Positions 45,442 to 56,730 of a stretch of DNA of 64,000 nucleotides are shown here, one piece after another. The notes beneath the pieces were generated by a model that was given only the letters and a program-made list of their open reading frames with translations, was not told the DNA's origin and did not search any database. The stretch is from Apodemus sylvaticus (Eukaryota; Chordata; Mammalia; Rodentia; Muridae), in the NCBI RefSeq assembly GCF_947179515.1, contig NC_067495.1, forward strand, positions 27,047,913 through 27,111,912. Direction: 5' to 3'. The first letter of the stretch is position 1; the number at the start of each line of letters is the position of its first letter. The position numbers were made by a program, and so were the translations under genes.

Positions 45442-45855
45442 CTTTTTTTATTAGATATATTCTTTATTCACAATTCAAATGATATCCCCTTTCCTGGTTC
45501 CCCCTCCCAAAAAGTCCCATAAGCACTCTCCTCCCCCTATTGCCCAATCAACCCCCTCCTGCTTCCTTATCCTGGTATTCCCCTACACAGCTGCATTGAG
45601 CCTTTCCAGGACCAGGGACCTCTCCTTCCTTATTCTTGGGCATCATTTGATATGTGAATTGTGTCTTGGGTGTTCCGAGCTTCTGGGTTATTTTATTTAT
45701 ATGAGTACACTGCAGCTGTCTTCAGACACACTAGAAGAGGGCATCAAATCTCACTATGGATGGTTGTGAGCCACCATGTGGTTGCTGGGATTTGAACTCA
45801 GGACCTTTGGAAGAACAGTCAGTGCTCTTGACCTCTGAGCCATCTCTCCAGCCCT
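45442..45855 (-). mobile_element. Probable B2-L1 chimeric retroinsertion
   Basis: In sense (minus) order: a B2 with a near-complete 5' end (45855, GGGCTGGAGAGATGGCTCAG) down to its ATATAAATAAAAT end (about 45684), without its own A-tail, joined directly to a 5'-truncated L1 3' UTR (AACCCAGAAGCTCGG..., about 45683-45443) that ends in an A-tail. One pair of direct repeats brackets both parts: GAGTGTTCCT(C)TTT from 45432 and GAGTGTTCCT(G)TTT from 45856. A single shared TSD, no internal TSD, and a TAA-type microhomology at the join are the known signature of template switching during L1 reverse transcription. It lies inside ORF2 of the 44064-47079 L1. Confidence 0.78.
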
Positions 45856-46499
45856 GAGTGTTCCTGTTTCTTAACATCCTTGCCAGAATCTGCTGCCTTG
45901 TCAGAATCTGCTGTCATCTAAGTTTTTTTTTTTTTAATCTTAACCACTCTGACTGTTGTGAGGTGGAATCTCAGGGTTGTTTTGATTTGCTTTTCCCTGA
46001 TGACTATGAAGATTTCTTTAGGTGCTTCTCAGCCATTCGGTATTCCTCAGTCTGTTTAGCTCTGGTCCCCATTTTTTTATAGGATTATTTGTTACTCTGG
46101 AGTCTAACTTCTTGAGTTCTTTGTATATTAGCCCTTTATCGGATATAGGATTGTTAAATATCTTTTCCCAATCTGTTGGCTGCTGTTTTGTCCTATTGAC
46201 AGTGAGTGTCTTGCCTTGCAGACACTTTGCAATTTTTTAAGGTCCAATTTGTCATTTCATGTATTTCTTTAAGGGAGTTATTTAAGTTCTTCTTAAAGTC
46301 CTCTTTATCATCATGAGATGCAATTTCAAATCAGTCTTGCTTTTCTGGTGTGTTGGGGTATCCAGCGCTTGCTGTGGTGGGAGAACCGGGTTCTGCTGAT
46401 GCCAAGGAGCCTTGCTTTCTGTTGCTTATGTTCTTGCACTTGCCTCTTGCAATCTAGTTATCTCTGGTGCTTGCTGGTCTTGCTGTCTGACTGTGTCTT

Positions 46500-47079
46500 G
46501 TCCCTCCTGTAAGTCTGGGTGTCAGCACTCCTGGGAGACCAGTTTTCTGTGGGAAGAATTTGGGTATTGAGAGTTGTGGCACAGGGTCAGCTCCAGGGCA
46601 CAGATGGGAAGTGGAATAATCCTGTCCCTGGCCATTCTTTGTTTCCTGTGTTCTGGTGGCTCTGGGTGTGTCTCACTTAGGCCAGCAATTTGAGCAGAAG
46701 TGGTGGTCTCACCTGTGCTCTCAGGTGTTTCAGCACTCTTGGGAGACCTGCTGTCTCCAAGTGGGGCCTCGGTATGGAGAACTGTGCCTTCAGGTGTGTC
46801 AGCACTCCTGGGATCTGGGTATGGAGAGTTGTGGCATAGGGTTGGCTCCAGGCACAGATGGAAACTGCAAGGATCCTGTGCTAGGCTGCTTCTTGGTTCC
46901 TGTGTCCTGCGGCCCTGGGTGCGTCCCTCTTGGGCCACTAGGAGCAGAAGTCGTGGTCTCACCTGTGCTCTCAGGTGTGTAAGCACTCCTGGAAGACCAA
47001 TTCTCTCCCAGCTGGACTTGGATACAGAGAACTGTGGCAGAGGGTCAGCTCCAGGCATAGATGTAAACTGGAAGGATTC
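46500..47079 (-). promoter_or_regulatory. Monomeric L1 promoter of the 44-47 kb L1
   Basis: Repeated unit containing GCACTCCTGGGAGACC, GAGAGTTGTGGCACAGGGTC and GTGGTCTCACCTGTGCTCTC (plus-strand spelling), at about 46511, 46732, 46801 (partial) and 46983. Spacings near 180-220 bp fit murine L1 promoter monomers. Transcription would run leftward. Confidence 0.7.
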
Positions 47080-47364
47080 TCACTAACTCACTTTTTAACA
47101 CTATACAGTTACCTGCTTTGAATGTTTCATGTGATAGAACCAGTTCTGTGGTCACCGGTGTCATGTTTCTTCTTCATGACATAATGTTTCCAGAGGTCAT
47201 CAATGTTGTAGCCTGTACATTTTTAGTTGGATGCCACTGTTCACCTTGGACAGACTCACTTGGTAGTGAAGTATGGTGAGTGTAAACAGTCATGCCTACT
47301 GTACATGCTGAGAATAGTAACATGATGGGTAAGTTTCATCTCTCAAACGGCATTATAATTTCAC

Positions 47365-47885
47365 CCTTTCCAGGTCCCAAGGAATATAACAGAAGGAGTT
47401 GAAAGAATTCAAAAACTTCAAGATATGTAGAAGAGCTGTGGAATCTTCATAGTGTGGCACAGCCATTACAACCATGATCTCATAGCAGCTACAGTTGCCT
47501 GCACTGGGCCTGCACAGGAGTGGGCCTGATAGCAGTCAATCAGGGATTGGAGAGGGGATCATGAGGCCCTAATCCTCCCCGCTGAACTACTGGCTACTGG
47601 AGGATTTTGGAGGAGGGGCAGTCATTGTTTTCAGTTGTGTACTTACTGATGAGTCCTCCAAATGGCAATGGATAGTTCTAAACTTGTGCTCAGACAGGTG
47701 ATCCTGGTGAAAATCAAGTCACAAAACAAGATTTGAATGTGGAAAAGGGATTTGTAGTGGGAGAATGAAAAGAATGAGAGGGGAAAGGAGAAAGTAGGAC
47801 CTTATAGTTATCAAAACATATTATATACCTATGTGAAATTGTCAAATAACAAACTCAATTAATGGAAAATAAATGAGAAACACTA
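47365..47885 (+). mobile_element. Old rodent L1 3' UTR fragment
   Basis: CCAAGGAATATAACAGAAGG, the GGATTGGAGAGGGGATCATG region, GAGGAGGGGCAGTCATTGTTTTC, GATGAGTCCTCC and the terminal CAAAACATATTATATACC...GTCAAATAA resemble an older rodent L1 3' UTR (AGGGAGAGTCAGTTTTCT...CAAAATACATTGTATG...). The level of divergence makes the left edge uncertain. Confidence 0.6.
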
Positions 47886-47889
47886 ATTT

Positions 47890-48510
47890 TGGTTAAAATC
47901 TAATTTAATCTAGAATATCATCTGGATATTACACAGTACACTTAAGAACTCACTGAAGCTATGGTTAGCTGCATAATGTGGAACAAAGCAACATTTCAAC
48001 ATAGAGAAGAAGGACTTGTGACCACTCAACACTAAAAGATTTTAACAGTTAATAGTGGGTTGGGTTGGAAGTATCACTTTCTTCAGAAGTGTAACTATTG
48101 ATAGCTTGCCTATTTTCCTGTGAATAACATCAGTCCTTCCTGTGTTCATGTGAGCAGCCCTGATTGAATTTAGTGCATGACACACACAAAGAGTATGATA
48201 ATTATTGCCATATGAAAATTAATAATACTATGTGTATGTGAGTTGACTGACTTTGGATGCCCTAGACTGCCTTCTAATAGACTACTCTCTACTTCAAACT
48301 GTGAGCCCTGGCTGGCTTACCTTGTTTTGGGGTTGGTTGCTCAGAGTAGTATGTTATCTCTTTCAGTGCAGGCTAACAAGGCGAGAAGTGCCCAACAGAA
48401 ACTTCTCTTATGATGACAGAAGAGACATAAGACAGCACATACCAAATCAGCACTGTGCTTTAAAATGCAGCCTACTATGTTTCATACCTGCTAATATCTC
48501 CTTAACTACA
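47890..48510. other. Unassigned sequence
   Basis: No gene or clear repeat recognised. Confidence 0.4.
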
Positions 48511-48514
48511 TACA

Positions 48515-48815
48515 TTAGCTACTCTTTCATCACCATGGCAGAATGGATTGACAAGTGGTTCATTTTAGCTTATGATTTCTGAGGGTTCAGTCCATCACCC
48601 CAGGGGTGGGGTAACAGAGCAGGTATCATGGTATACAAGAAGCACAGATGAGAGATGAGTAGATACATAGTATGAACTTCAAAGATAAAATCCCAATGGC
48701 CCACTTCCTCTAGCGAGGTACCACTTTACAAAGTTCCTACAGTCTCTCAAACTATTACCATAAGCTGAGACCAAAACATGAGCCTGTGGGAGACATTTCC
48801 TACTCAACCAAACAA
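48515..48815 (+). repeat. Old rodent dispersed repeat, family unnamed
   Basis: CATTTTAGCTTATGATTTCTGAGGGTTCAGTCCATCA, the CCTACAGTCTCTC block, and ACATGAGCCTGTGGGAGACATTTC match a common rodent dispersed repeat (GGGTTTATTTTGGCTTACAG...GGTTCAGTCC...ACATGAGCCTATGGGGGCCATT). A scrap of the same 3' end appears at about 38690 (CACATGAGCCCATGGGAGAC). Confidence 0.55.
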
Positions 48816-48819
48816 ATAT

Positions 48820-49700
48820 ATCCCATTACTGAGCTCAACACCAATGGCACAGAGAAACAGGTTCCTGCAGTGGAAAGGAGAAAAGGAGGAAGATGTGGTG
48901 CACAGTACTTTATCACAGTGTTGGATAGCAATCTTGGCTTCACAAAATGAATAGCTTCTTCTCTAGCAAAACCAAACCAAACGTTTGATTCTTAAATCAA
49001 TTTCATTAATGTATGCATTCAGTGATTTATTAGAAAACAAGTCACTGAGTATCTCCTAAAGCATGGTGTAAAAGGGATGTGTAGGAGAGAAATGGCAGGG
49101 CTTTGGAGATGCCTGAAAATAGTCTTGTAATTTGGAGGTTGTCTGTGGTCTTTGACTTGCTTTTCCTTGAGAGAAGCTGACACTCATCCTGTAACATTCT
49201 CTCACAGACAAGGACTCAATATTCTGCTGTCCCTTCAACAAGAATATAAGGGAAGCCAGGGAAATGTGGATAGGATGACAAGACAATCTGTTCATCATTA
49301 CACTTCAGTTATCTTAGTGTTGATAAATCATAAACTAAATTCTTAGGCTAAGCCCTCATCAAGTTCACTTGCACTGCTAGTACAATCCATGTGACGCACC
49401 CTTTTGTTTCACAAAGGAGAAAAGGTTCCTCATAGTCAATCTCTTTCCATGGGAAACTGAAAGAACATATGCACAATCTGGGATGCTTTCCAGTTGTTGA
49501 GCAGGGAGCAACTCCTGATGCCAACAGGAGACAGAAGACATCAACTTGCAAAAATGTATTAGCTTATGCTCCCATATTTTAACCAATGCTTTCATGTTCA
49601 CTGTAAGCCAGAGGTTTTGCTTTTGCACTTACGAATTTGCATTAGACTTCTCTAGAGCATCACAATAGCAGAATACAATACCATGTGTGGATGTACATAG
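48820..49700. other. Unassigned sequence
   Basis: No recognised gene, SINE or L1. The frames at 49056-49628 have no family signature. Confidence 0.4.
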
Positions 49701-49703
49701 TAG

Positions 49704-50150
49704 GGTGCTCCAGAGGAACAGAACTGATTGAATATGTATCAAAAGGGAATGTATTAGAGTGTTTACAGGATATGGTCTGGGTAGTCTAGCAATTTCTGTC
49801 TCTTATTAAAGAGACCAAGAATCTGGCAATTGCTTATTCTACAAAGCTGAATGGCTCAGTGGTATCAATCTGGTGCTGAAGCCCCAGAAAATTTCTGGAA
49901 AGATCCTGGTCTTCAGTCCATGTAGGAAGGCCAGAGCAGGGTCCTGAGATAAACAATGATAACCAGTATTAGCATGAAGAGGATAGACCAACTTGCCAGC
50001 AAGAATGAAATTAAATTGGTAGTAGTTTCAACCCCCAAAATCACCAAGCCTGAGACCCAGAAAGACACAACATTTCAGTTCAAATCCAAAGGCAAGAAAT
50101 TAAAAATCCCTGCTGTCTTTAAGTGAAGGAAATCAAGAAGAAGGAGTTCT
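49704..50150 (+). repeat. Old dispersed repeat (GGTGCTCCAGAGGAACAGAAC type)
   Basis: The head GCTCCAGAGGAACAGAACTG, then GGTCTGGGTAGTCTAGCAAT and ACTTGCCAGCAAGAATGAA match a rodent repeat known to begin GGTTCTCCAGAGGAACAGAAC. It may be a non-autonomous DNA transposon; I cannot define its terminal inverted repeats here. Confidence 0.5.
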
Positions 50151-50701
50151 CTCTCACATTTTTGAATTGGTTAGATAAAGACCATGCACATCAGGGAGTA
50201 CAAGCTACTTTACTTGGTTACTTGGTTACTGATTAAAAGACAGATCTTTCAAAAGCATTCTCAGAGAACTCCCCAGGATAATGTTTAACCAACTGTCTGG
50301 GTACCACGCAGCACAGTCAAGTTGGTATATAAAATTGACTATATTGGACTATTCACACAGAGCTTTTGTTTGACTCTAAGACAGGCTAATGTCTCCAAAT
50401 TGCATACCATTGATATGCCAAATCTACTTTATGTGATGGGCAATTGCCAGAACTTTGGGAATGAAGAGTTGGTTACTAAAAAATAAATCTCCAAACTTAT
50501 AATCTAATTACATTTTTGAGAAATATAATTATTAATAAATTCACTACTTCTTTTGCTTTGTTATATGATTATGCTCTTGAGATATGTCACATATGTTATA
50601 TCTGCACAGGAGAAATGTATAATGATAGGCCACTGCATACAAATCTTTTCAAGTTAGCATTTAATGATGCTACATCAGTATATTACAACCTGCCATGCAG
50701 A
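50151..50701. other. Unassigned sequence
   Basis: AT-rich left flank of the 3'-truncated L1. Nothing recognised. Confidence 0.4.
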
Positions 50702-50734
50702 AGTATTTATATCACAGGGTCAACAATGTCTGTG

Positions 50735-51180
50735 AGATATCCAAATACCACGAGGAGAGAGCTGGTCTCCCAGGAATGCAGACATGCCTGTGAGCCTGTG
50801 ACCACCACTTCTGCTCTGAGGGACCCTCCTGGAGCCCTCAGGACACAGGAACCTAGGAGCAGACTGGGACAGAATCTTTCTGGTTTCCATCTGCCCCCAG
50901 AGATGATCCTGTGCCACTGACTCCATTCCCAAATACTACTGGGAGAGATATGATCTCCCAGGAGTGCTGACTCACCTGTGAGCACTACTTCTGCTCAAAT
51001 TCCTGGCCCGAGAGGGGCCCACCCTAAGCCATCAGGACATAGGAACCAAGGGATAGCTGAAGACAGGATCCTTCCGGTTTTTGTTTGCACCCCAGAGCTG
51101 ACCCTGTGCCAAAGCTGTCCATACCCAAATTCCTCCAGGAAAGAACTGGCCTCCCAAAAGTTCTGACATGCAGGCTTGCA
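50735..51180 (+). promoter_or_regulatory. Monomeric L1 promoter of the 50-54 kb L1
   Basis: The unit with CTGGTCTCCCAGGAATGC, CACCACTTCTGCTC, GACACAGGAACC and GATCCTGTGCCA recurs near 50760, 50950 and 51145, at a spacing of about 190-200 bp. It is the reverse counterpart of the monomers at 46500-47079, so the two L1s belong to related lineages. Transcription would run rightward. Confidence 0.7.
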
Positions 51181-51234
51181 GGAGGGACAAGACAAAGTCA
51201 GAGACAGCAAGACCAGCTAACACCAGAGATAACC

Positions 51235-52045
51235 AGATAGCAAGAGCATAGGCAACAGAAACCAAGGCTACTTGAAATCATCAGAAACCAGTTCTCCCAC
51301 CACAGCAAGCCCTGGAAACCTCAACACACCAGAAAAGCAAGATTCTGATTTGAAATTGCATCTCATGATGATAAAGAGGACTTTAAGAAGGATATAAATA
51401 ACTCCCTTAAAGAATACAGGAAAACACAGGTAAACAACTGTTAAAGAGCCATTAAAAGGGAAACACAAAAATCCCTTAAATAATTACAGGAAAACGCAAC
51501 CAAACAGGTGAAGGAATGGAACAAAATTATTCAGGATCTAAAATGGAAATAGAAACAATAAAGAAATCACAAAGGGAGACAACCGTGGAGATAGAAAACC
51601 TAGGAAAGAGATCAGGAATCATAGACGCAAGTATCACCAACAGAATACAAGAGAAAGAAGAGAGAATCTCAGGTGATTGGACCAGAAAAGAAATTTCTCC
51701 CATCACATAATAGTCAAAACACCAAATGCACAAAACAAAGACAGAATACTAAAAGCATTAAGGGAAAAAGGCCAAGTACCATATAAAGGCAGACTTATCA
51801 GAATTACACCAGACTCCTCACCAAAGACTAAAAAGCTAGAAGATACTGGGCAGATGTCATACAGACCTTAAGAGAACACAAATGCCAGCCCAGGATACTA
51901 TATCCAGCAAAACTCTCAATTACCATAGATGTAGAAACCAAGTATTCCATGACAAAACCAAATTTGCACAATATCTTTCCAGCCCTACAAAGGATAATAC
52001 ATGGAAAATGCCAACACAAGGAAGGAAACTACATCCTAGAAAAAA
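51235..52045 (+). pseudogene. L1 ORF1 remnant
   Basis: Recognisable pieces: ETIKKSQRETTVEIENLGKR (frame 51516-51710) and NAQNKDRILKALREKGQVPYKGRLIRITPDSS (frame 51677-51871). They are in different frames, and the region around 51675 has lost a block between ERISG and the WTRKE-type restart, so part of the RRM is missing. Confidence 0.8.
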
Positions 52046-53304
52046 GCAAGAAAGTAATCTTCTTTTAACAAACTCAAAATAAGATAGACACAAACATAAA
52101 AATACCATCAAAAATAACAGGAAGCAACAATCACTGTTCCTTAATATCTCTTAACATCAATGGACTCAATTCCCCAATAAAAAGACATAGAATAACAGAC
52201 TGGATACTTATACAGGACCCAGCATTTTGCTACCTACAGGAAACACACCTCAGTGTCAAACACAAACACTACCTCAGAGTAAAGGGCAGGAAAACAACAA
52301 GCAAAAGGTCCCAAGTAACAAACTGGAGTAACCATTCTAATATCATATAACATCATGTTTCACTCAAAAGTTATCAAAAAGAATAAGGAAGGACACTTAA
52401 TATTCATCAAAGGAAAAAGTCTACCAAGAACTCTCAATTCTGAACATATATGCTCCAAATGCAAGGGCTTCCACATTCATAAAAGAAACTCTACTAAAGC
52501 TGAAAGCTCACATTGTATCTCACACAATAATAGTGAGAGACTGAACACCCCTCTCATCAATGGACAGATCATGGAAACAGAAACTAAACAGAGACATGGT
52601 GAAATTAACAGAAGTAATCAGAACATAACATATATATCTAACATATATCTACAGAACAATTCATCCTAAATCAAAAGAATATAACTTCTTCTCAGCACCT
52701 CACAGTACCTTCTCTAAAACTGACCATATACTTCGTCACAAAACAGACCTCAGAAGATGTGAGAAGATTGAAATAACCCCATGTACCCTATCAGATCACC
52801 ACAGAGTAAGGCTGGTCTTCAATAACAACAAAACCAACAGAAAGCCCATAAACACTTGAAGGTTGAACAATGCCCTAACTTGGTCCAGGAAGAAATAAAG
52901 AAATTAAAATCTTTTTAGAATTTAATGAAAAGGAGGGCACAACATACCCAAACTTAAGGGACAGAATGAAAGCAGGGCTAAGAGGAAAACTCATAGCTCT
53001 GAGTGCCACCAAAAAGAAACTGGAGATCCATACACTAGCAACTTGACAGCACACCTGAAAGCTCTAGAACAAAAAGAAGCAAATACACCCAAGAGGAGTA
53101 GACAGGCAGGAAATAATCAAACTCAGGGCTGAAATCAATCAAGTAGAAACTGAAAGATCTATATAAAGGGTCAACAAAACCAGGAGCTGATTCTTTGACT
53201 TAGCAAGAATAATCAGAGGGCACAGAGACAGTATCCAGATTAACAAAATCAGAAATGAAAAGGGAGATATTACAACACAAGCTGAGGAAATTAAAAAAAA
53301 TTGT

Positions 53305-53459
53305 GAGCCGGGCGTGGTGGCGCACGCCTGTAATCTCAGCACTTGGGAGGCAGAGGCAGGTGGATTTCTGAGTTCGAGGCCAGCCTGGTCTACAGAGTGA
53401 GTTCCAGGACAGCCAGGACTACACAGAGAAACCCTGTCTCGAAAAACCAAAAAAAAAAA
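53305..53459 (+). mobile_element. B1 SINE (Mus type), inserted in L1
   Basis: A full-length, 7SL-derived B1 begins GAGCCGGGCGTGGTGGCGC, with an A-box region at about 53312-53326 and a B-box GAGTTCGAGGC at 53370-53380, and ends CTCGAAAAACCAAAAAAA. The TSD AAAAAAAATTGT lies at 53293-53304 and 53460-53471. It is close to the Mus B1 consensus, which makes it one of the youngest insertions here and the best single marker of the genus. Confidence 0.95.
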
Positions 53460-53807
53460 AAAAAAAATTGTTAGATCTTACTACAAAAGCCTATATTCAA
53501 CAAAACTGGAAAATCTGGATGAAGTGGACATTTTCCTAGACAGATACCAGGTACCAAAGTTAAATCAGGCTCAGATAAACCACTAAAGAGTCCTATAACC
53601 CCTAAAGAAATAGAAGCAATCATTAAGAGTTTCCCAAGCAAAAAAAAAAAAAAAAAAAGTCCAGGACCAGATGGGTTTAGTGCCAAATTCTATCAGACCT
53701 TCAAAAACAACCTAATACCAATACTCTTTGAAATATTCCACAAAATAGAAACAGAAGGCATGCCACCCAATTCATTCTATGAAGTCACATTTATGCTGAG
53801 TATTTAT

Positions 53808-54790
53808 TCTCCCTTGGAGATGAAACAGTTTCTGTCTAATCAGGAACTTTTCACAATTTCCTTTCATAGAGGACTTAATAAGAGATTTTTTTTCTACTTC
53901 TATCATGTTTAATGTTCCAAATAGATTTTAAAAACTGGTTGAGAGCATATTACTTTTAACTTCAGAAGATATCATGTATATTTAAGAGGCATTTAATTGT
54001 TATAAATTATTTTGATGACTTAAACGTCAATACCGAGTTGTATATTTTAAAATAAATTTTATTAGTTTAATACAAAAGAAAAAATGAATAAATAAAACAA
54101 TGGCTGTGCATTAAATTTCTGTTTTTCCATAGCTGATATTTCAGTGTTTATAAATATATTATTAATGATGTCCATTATCTGCTTCAGTAAAGATGTATTC
54201 ATGGTTTTACAAATATTGTGACCCTTTTGTAGACTTGTTTAACTTGTAACTGAAACAGAAGTATTATATATGTTCACAGGCTGCTATGAAATGTTTTGAT
54301 ACTATTACCCCCGGTAGTTTTTACAGCTATGCAGTATTGTTAGCCTCTTTACCTAAAGCATAAAACATTTAAGTGACCTCCCCATGATCTCAAGGCCTTG
54401 GGTAGACAGTCGATTAACTACATTGAAATAACAAAGTCTAAGAAACCATGACTAAAGGACAGTCACTTGAGTTCTTACATACAATGAAATCTCCACATCT
54501 CCATGTTCCTTGTGTCCTCTTACTACCTTGCATGGCTCAAGGGACTGTCCTAATTTGGGTGGCAAGGAATAAATAAATGACTGGCGCACAGGTACACATG
54601 TAGAAAAGCTGAGATCAGGTCAACTGTGCTCTCTGATGGAGAACCATTAGTACTCCAGAAGTGCAATGTGTTTCTTTTTGCAATTGGAAGAAAGAGAATC
54701 AGGGTTATTTGCACACCTCAGAAAAAGGAAGTAGGGTTATTATATTAAACAAAATGAGGAGGCCAGTTTAGCTAGCTGTAGTAAGAGCAA
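53808..54790. other. Unassigned AT-rich sequence
   Basis: No gene or clear repeat recognised in this stretch. Confidence 0.4.
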
Positions 54791-55140
54791 TGTGTTGGCT
54801 AGTTTTATGTCAGCAAGACACAAGTTAGACTTCATTTTGAAGATGAACCCTCAATTGAGAAAATGTTCCCACCATGTTGGCCTGTGAGCAAGCCTGTACT
54901 ATATTTTCTTAATTGACAATGTGAGAGAGCCCAGCTACCATGAGCTGTTTGTCTTGGCTGCTATAAGACAGCAGGCTAAGCAAGTCATTAGTAACAAGTC
55001 AATAAGCAGCATTCCTTCATGACTTCTATACCTGTTTCTGCCTCCAGGTTTCTGCCCTGAGTTCCTGCCCTGGCTTTTCTTAGTGACAGATATAAAAGAG
55101 TCACATTGTTTTGGCAGAGCAGAATCCCTCATTAAGACCA
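54791..55140 (+). repeat. LTR-like unit, copy 4 (older relative)
   Basis: It starts TGTGTTGGCTAGTTTTATGTCAGCAAGACACAAG and ends CATTAAGACC. It retains GCTGCTATAAGACAGCAGGC (the TATA position) and CTTCTATACC...GTTCCTGCCCTGG in the same order as 32711-33109, but is much more diverged. It shows that the family has old and young members. Confidence 0.65.
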
Positions 55141-55489
55141 GTGTCCTCTATAAGGGAACAGTCTTCAAGACGTAAACATTGGAAGCAGTGGAGAAAACAA
55201 AAATCTATCATGGACATTTTCTGTACATACTCTTAACAGCCATACACAGACCAAAGGAAGGGTTTGCTACTCTGAGCCTCACCCAGGAAGGCTTTGAAAC
55301 AGGGCTCCAGCACTGGTACTTGACATGACCAGGCTCAGGAAACCACCACCCATTCTGGACTTCCAGCCCTTGAGTAGTTTCCCTTTCCCCTCACACTGTG
55401 ATACCTGTCTAGTTTGCTGAGATGGCTACTTTCAGGCTATTTTTTTGCTTACTAGCACTTAACCCTGCATAAGCATTCGAAACTATATC

Positions 55490-55815
55490 CATTCCTTTTC
55501 TTCCTGCTATGACAAAACACCTAAATTAAGGAAAGGTTTGTTTGCTTTAGATTTTGAGGGTAAGGTCCACCATGTCAAGGGAAGCATAGTAGCAGTAGTA
55601 TAAGGCACCTGGTTACTCTGCATCAAGAGTCAGAAAGAGGAAAAAAAGATGAAATCACTTTGTTCTCTGTCTACTTTTACTCAGTCCAGAATGCTAGCCT
55701 ACAATATGGTGCTACCCACACTGAGAGTGCATCTTCCCTCTGCAGGTAAGAGTCTCTGGAAATACCATCATGGACACATACAAAGGTGTGCTTCCATAGT
55801 CATTCTTAAAGCTGT
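55490..55815 (+). repeat. Old rodent dispersed repeat
   Basis: CTGCTATGACAAAACACC, GAGGGTAAGGTCCACCATG, TTTTACTCAGTCCAGAATGC and CACACTGAGAGTGCATCTTCC follow a common rodent repeat in order (TATTCAGTCCAGGACCCC...CATTCAGGGTGGGTCTTCC). It is diverged; the family name was not determined. Confidence 0.5.
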
Positions 55816-55829
55816 TAAATTGATTAACT

Positions 55830-56730
55830 ATCACATCATTCACATCTTATTTTCCCCATCAGTACATTGGGGCTTATTGTTGAATAGGTTCACATAAACT
55901 AATCGTTGCTCTTATCAAATACAAGCAAGTCATGTTGGAGAATGTACTCATGCTCACCAGGGCACATTTTCCTCTTGTAACCTTGGGCATCAGGGATTTG
56001 TCCCACCAACTGTGTCCTGTCTAGGATGTGCTCTCCAGTCATCAGGAAAGTGATAGAAGCCTGCTTCCAGGCAAGACTTCTTGGGGAGTAATCATTCCTG
56101 CTAAGATGCAAGGTTGCTGGATCGGTCTGTGTGATCAATAGCAAGCCTTGCCCCTAGCAGCAATTCAATCCATTTTGGCTGCTTCAATGGGACTCCTGGG
56201 GCTTAGACAGTATCAAAAGACAATTTTACTGATTTTCACTTACCTTAGCTTTATGAGTTCCTTACTAGCCCACTCTATTATCCTCCCCTCTTCAAGTCCC
56301 TTCTACTGAAAGTCAGCCTCTTCCTTTCTCTTAGTGACAAAAAACGATCTGTGAATCTATCCAGATTGCAAGAATTCTTCCATACTGGAGAATTTTACTT
56401 CTGACTCAAGCCTCTACACCATTAGCCAAATCTATAACTACTTTGCACTTTGCTCAGCTCAAACTTTATCTCACTCAAATAAGAAAGTATGGCTGTCTTT
56501 GGAAATACCAAACAGAATGAGTCCCATCAGGGAACAGGGCTCATGTCCCTCATTTCTTTACATCAAGAGTTAGCAAATGGTCCTTACAAAGGCAAGTCAT
56601 GTGTATATATTTGGCTGTGCAAACACCATAGTCTCCATGGCAACTACCCACTCTGCTGTTGAAGCTCAAAAGCAGTTCCCCAATAAAAATGTCAATAAAA
56701 AGGCAAGGGTAGTTTTCCAAGAATCTGTAT
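55830..56730. other. Unassigned sequence
   Basis: No gene or clear repeat recognised. Confidence 0.4.

Larger units (their letters stand above)
44064..47079 (-). mobile_element. L1 with 5' end, 3' end and deleted middle
   Basis: A minus-oriented L1 flanked by a perfect 14-bp TSD, TCACTAACTCACTT, at 44050-44063 and 47080-47093. Sense order: monomeric 5' UTR (47079 to about 46460), start of ORF1 (to about 46280), then an abrupt switch near 46278 to the C-terminal third of ORF2 (46278 to about 45000), then a long 3' UTR and A-rich tail (44069-44900). Most of ORF1, the endonuclease and the reverse transcriptase are missing. A B2-L1 chimera is inserted at 45442-45855. Subtracting it leaves about 2.6 kb. 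Confidence 0.88.
50711..53798 (+). mobile_element. L1 with 5' promoter but missing 3' end
   Basis: A plus-oriented L1 with a monomeric 5' UTR (about 50735-51230), ORF1 remnant (about 51235-52045), ORF2 endonuclease region (from about 52095) and the first part of the reverse transcriptase. It stops abruptly at ATTTATGCTG (53798) with no C-terminus, 3' UTR or A-tail. A B1 is inserted at 53305. The 9-bp repeat AGTATTTAT occurs at 50702-50710 and 53799-53807. Stops and frameshifts break all frames. Confidence 0.82.

Noticed and set aside
46250..46300. Spliced L1 RNA as the source of the internally deleted element
   Set aside because: No GT donor or AG acceptor at the inferred junction; a donor-like CAGGTAAAC exists in the family nearby but the junction does not use it.
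46522..47086. Long overlapping frames with internal repeats on both strands (178, 108 and 128 codons)
   Set aside because: They read the monomer array of an L1 5' UTR; no family signature and no start context.
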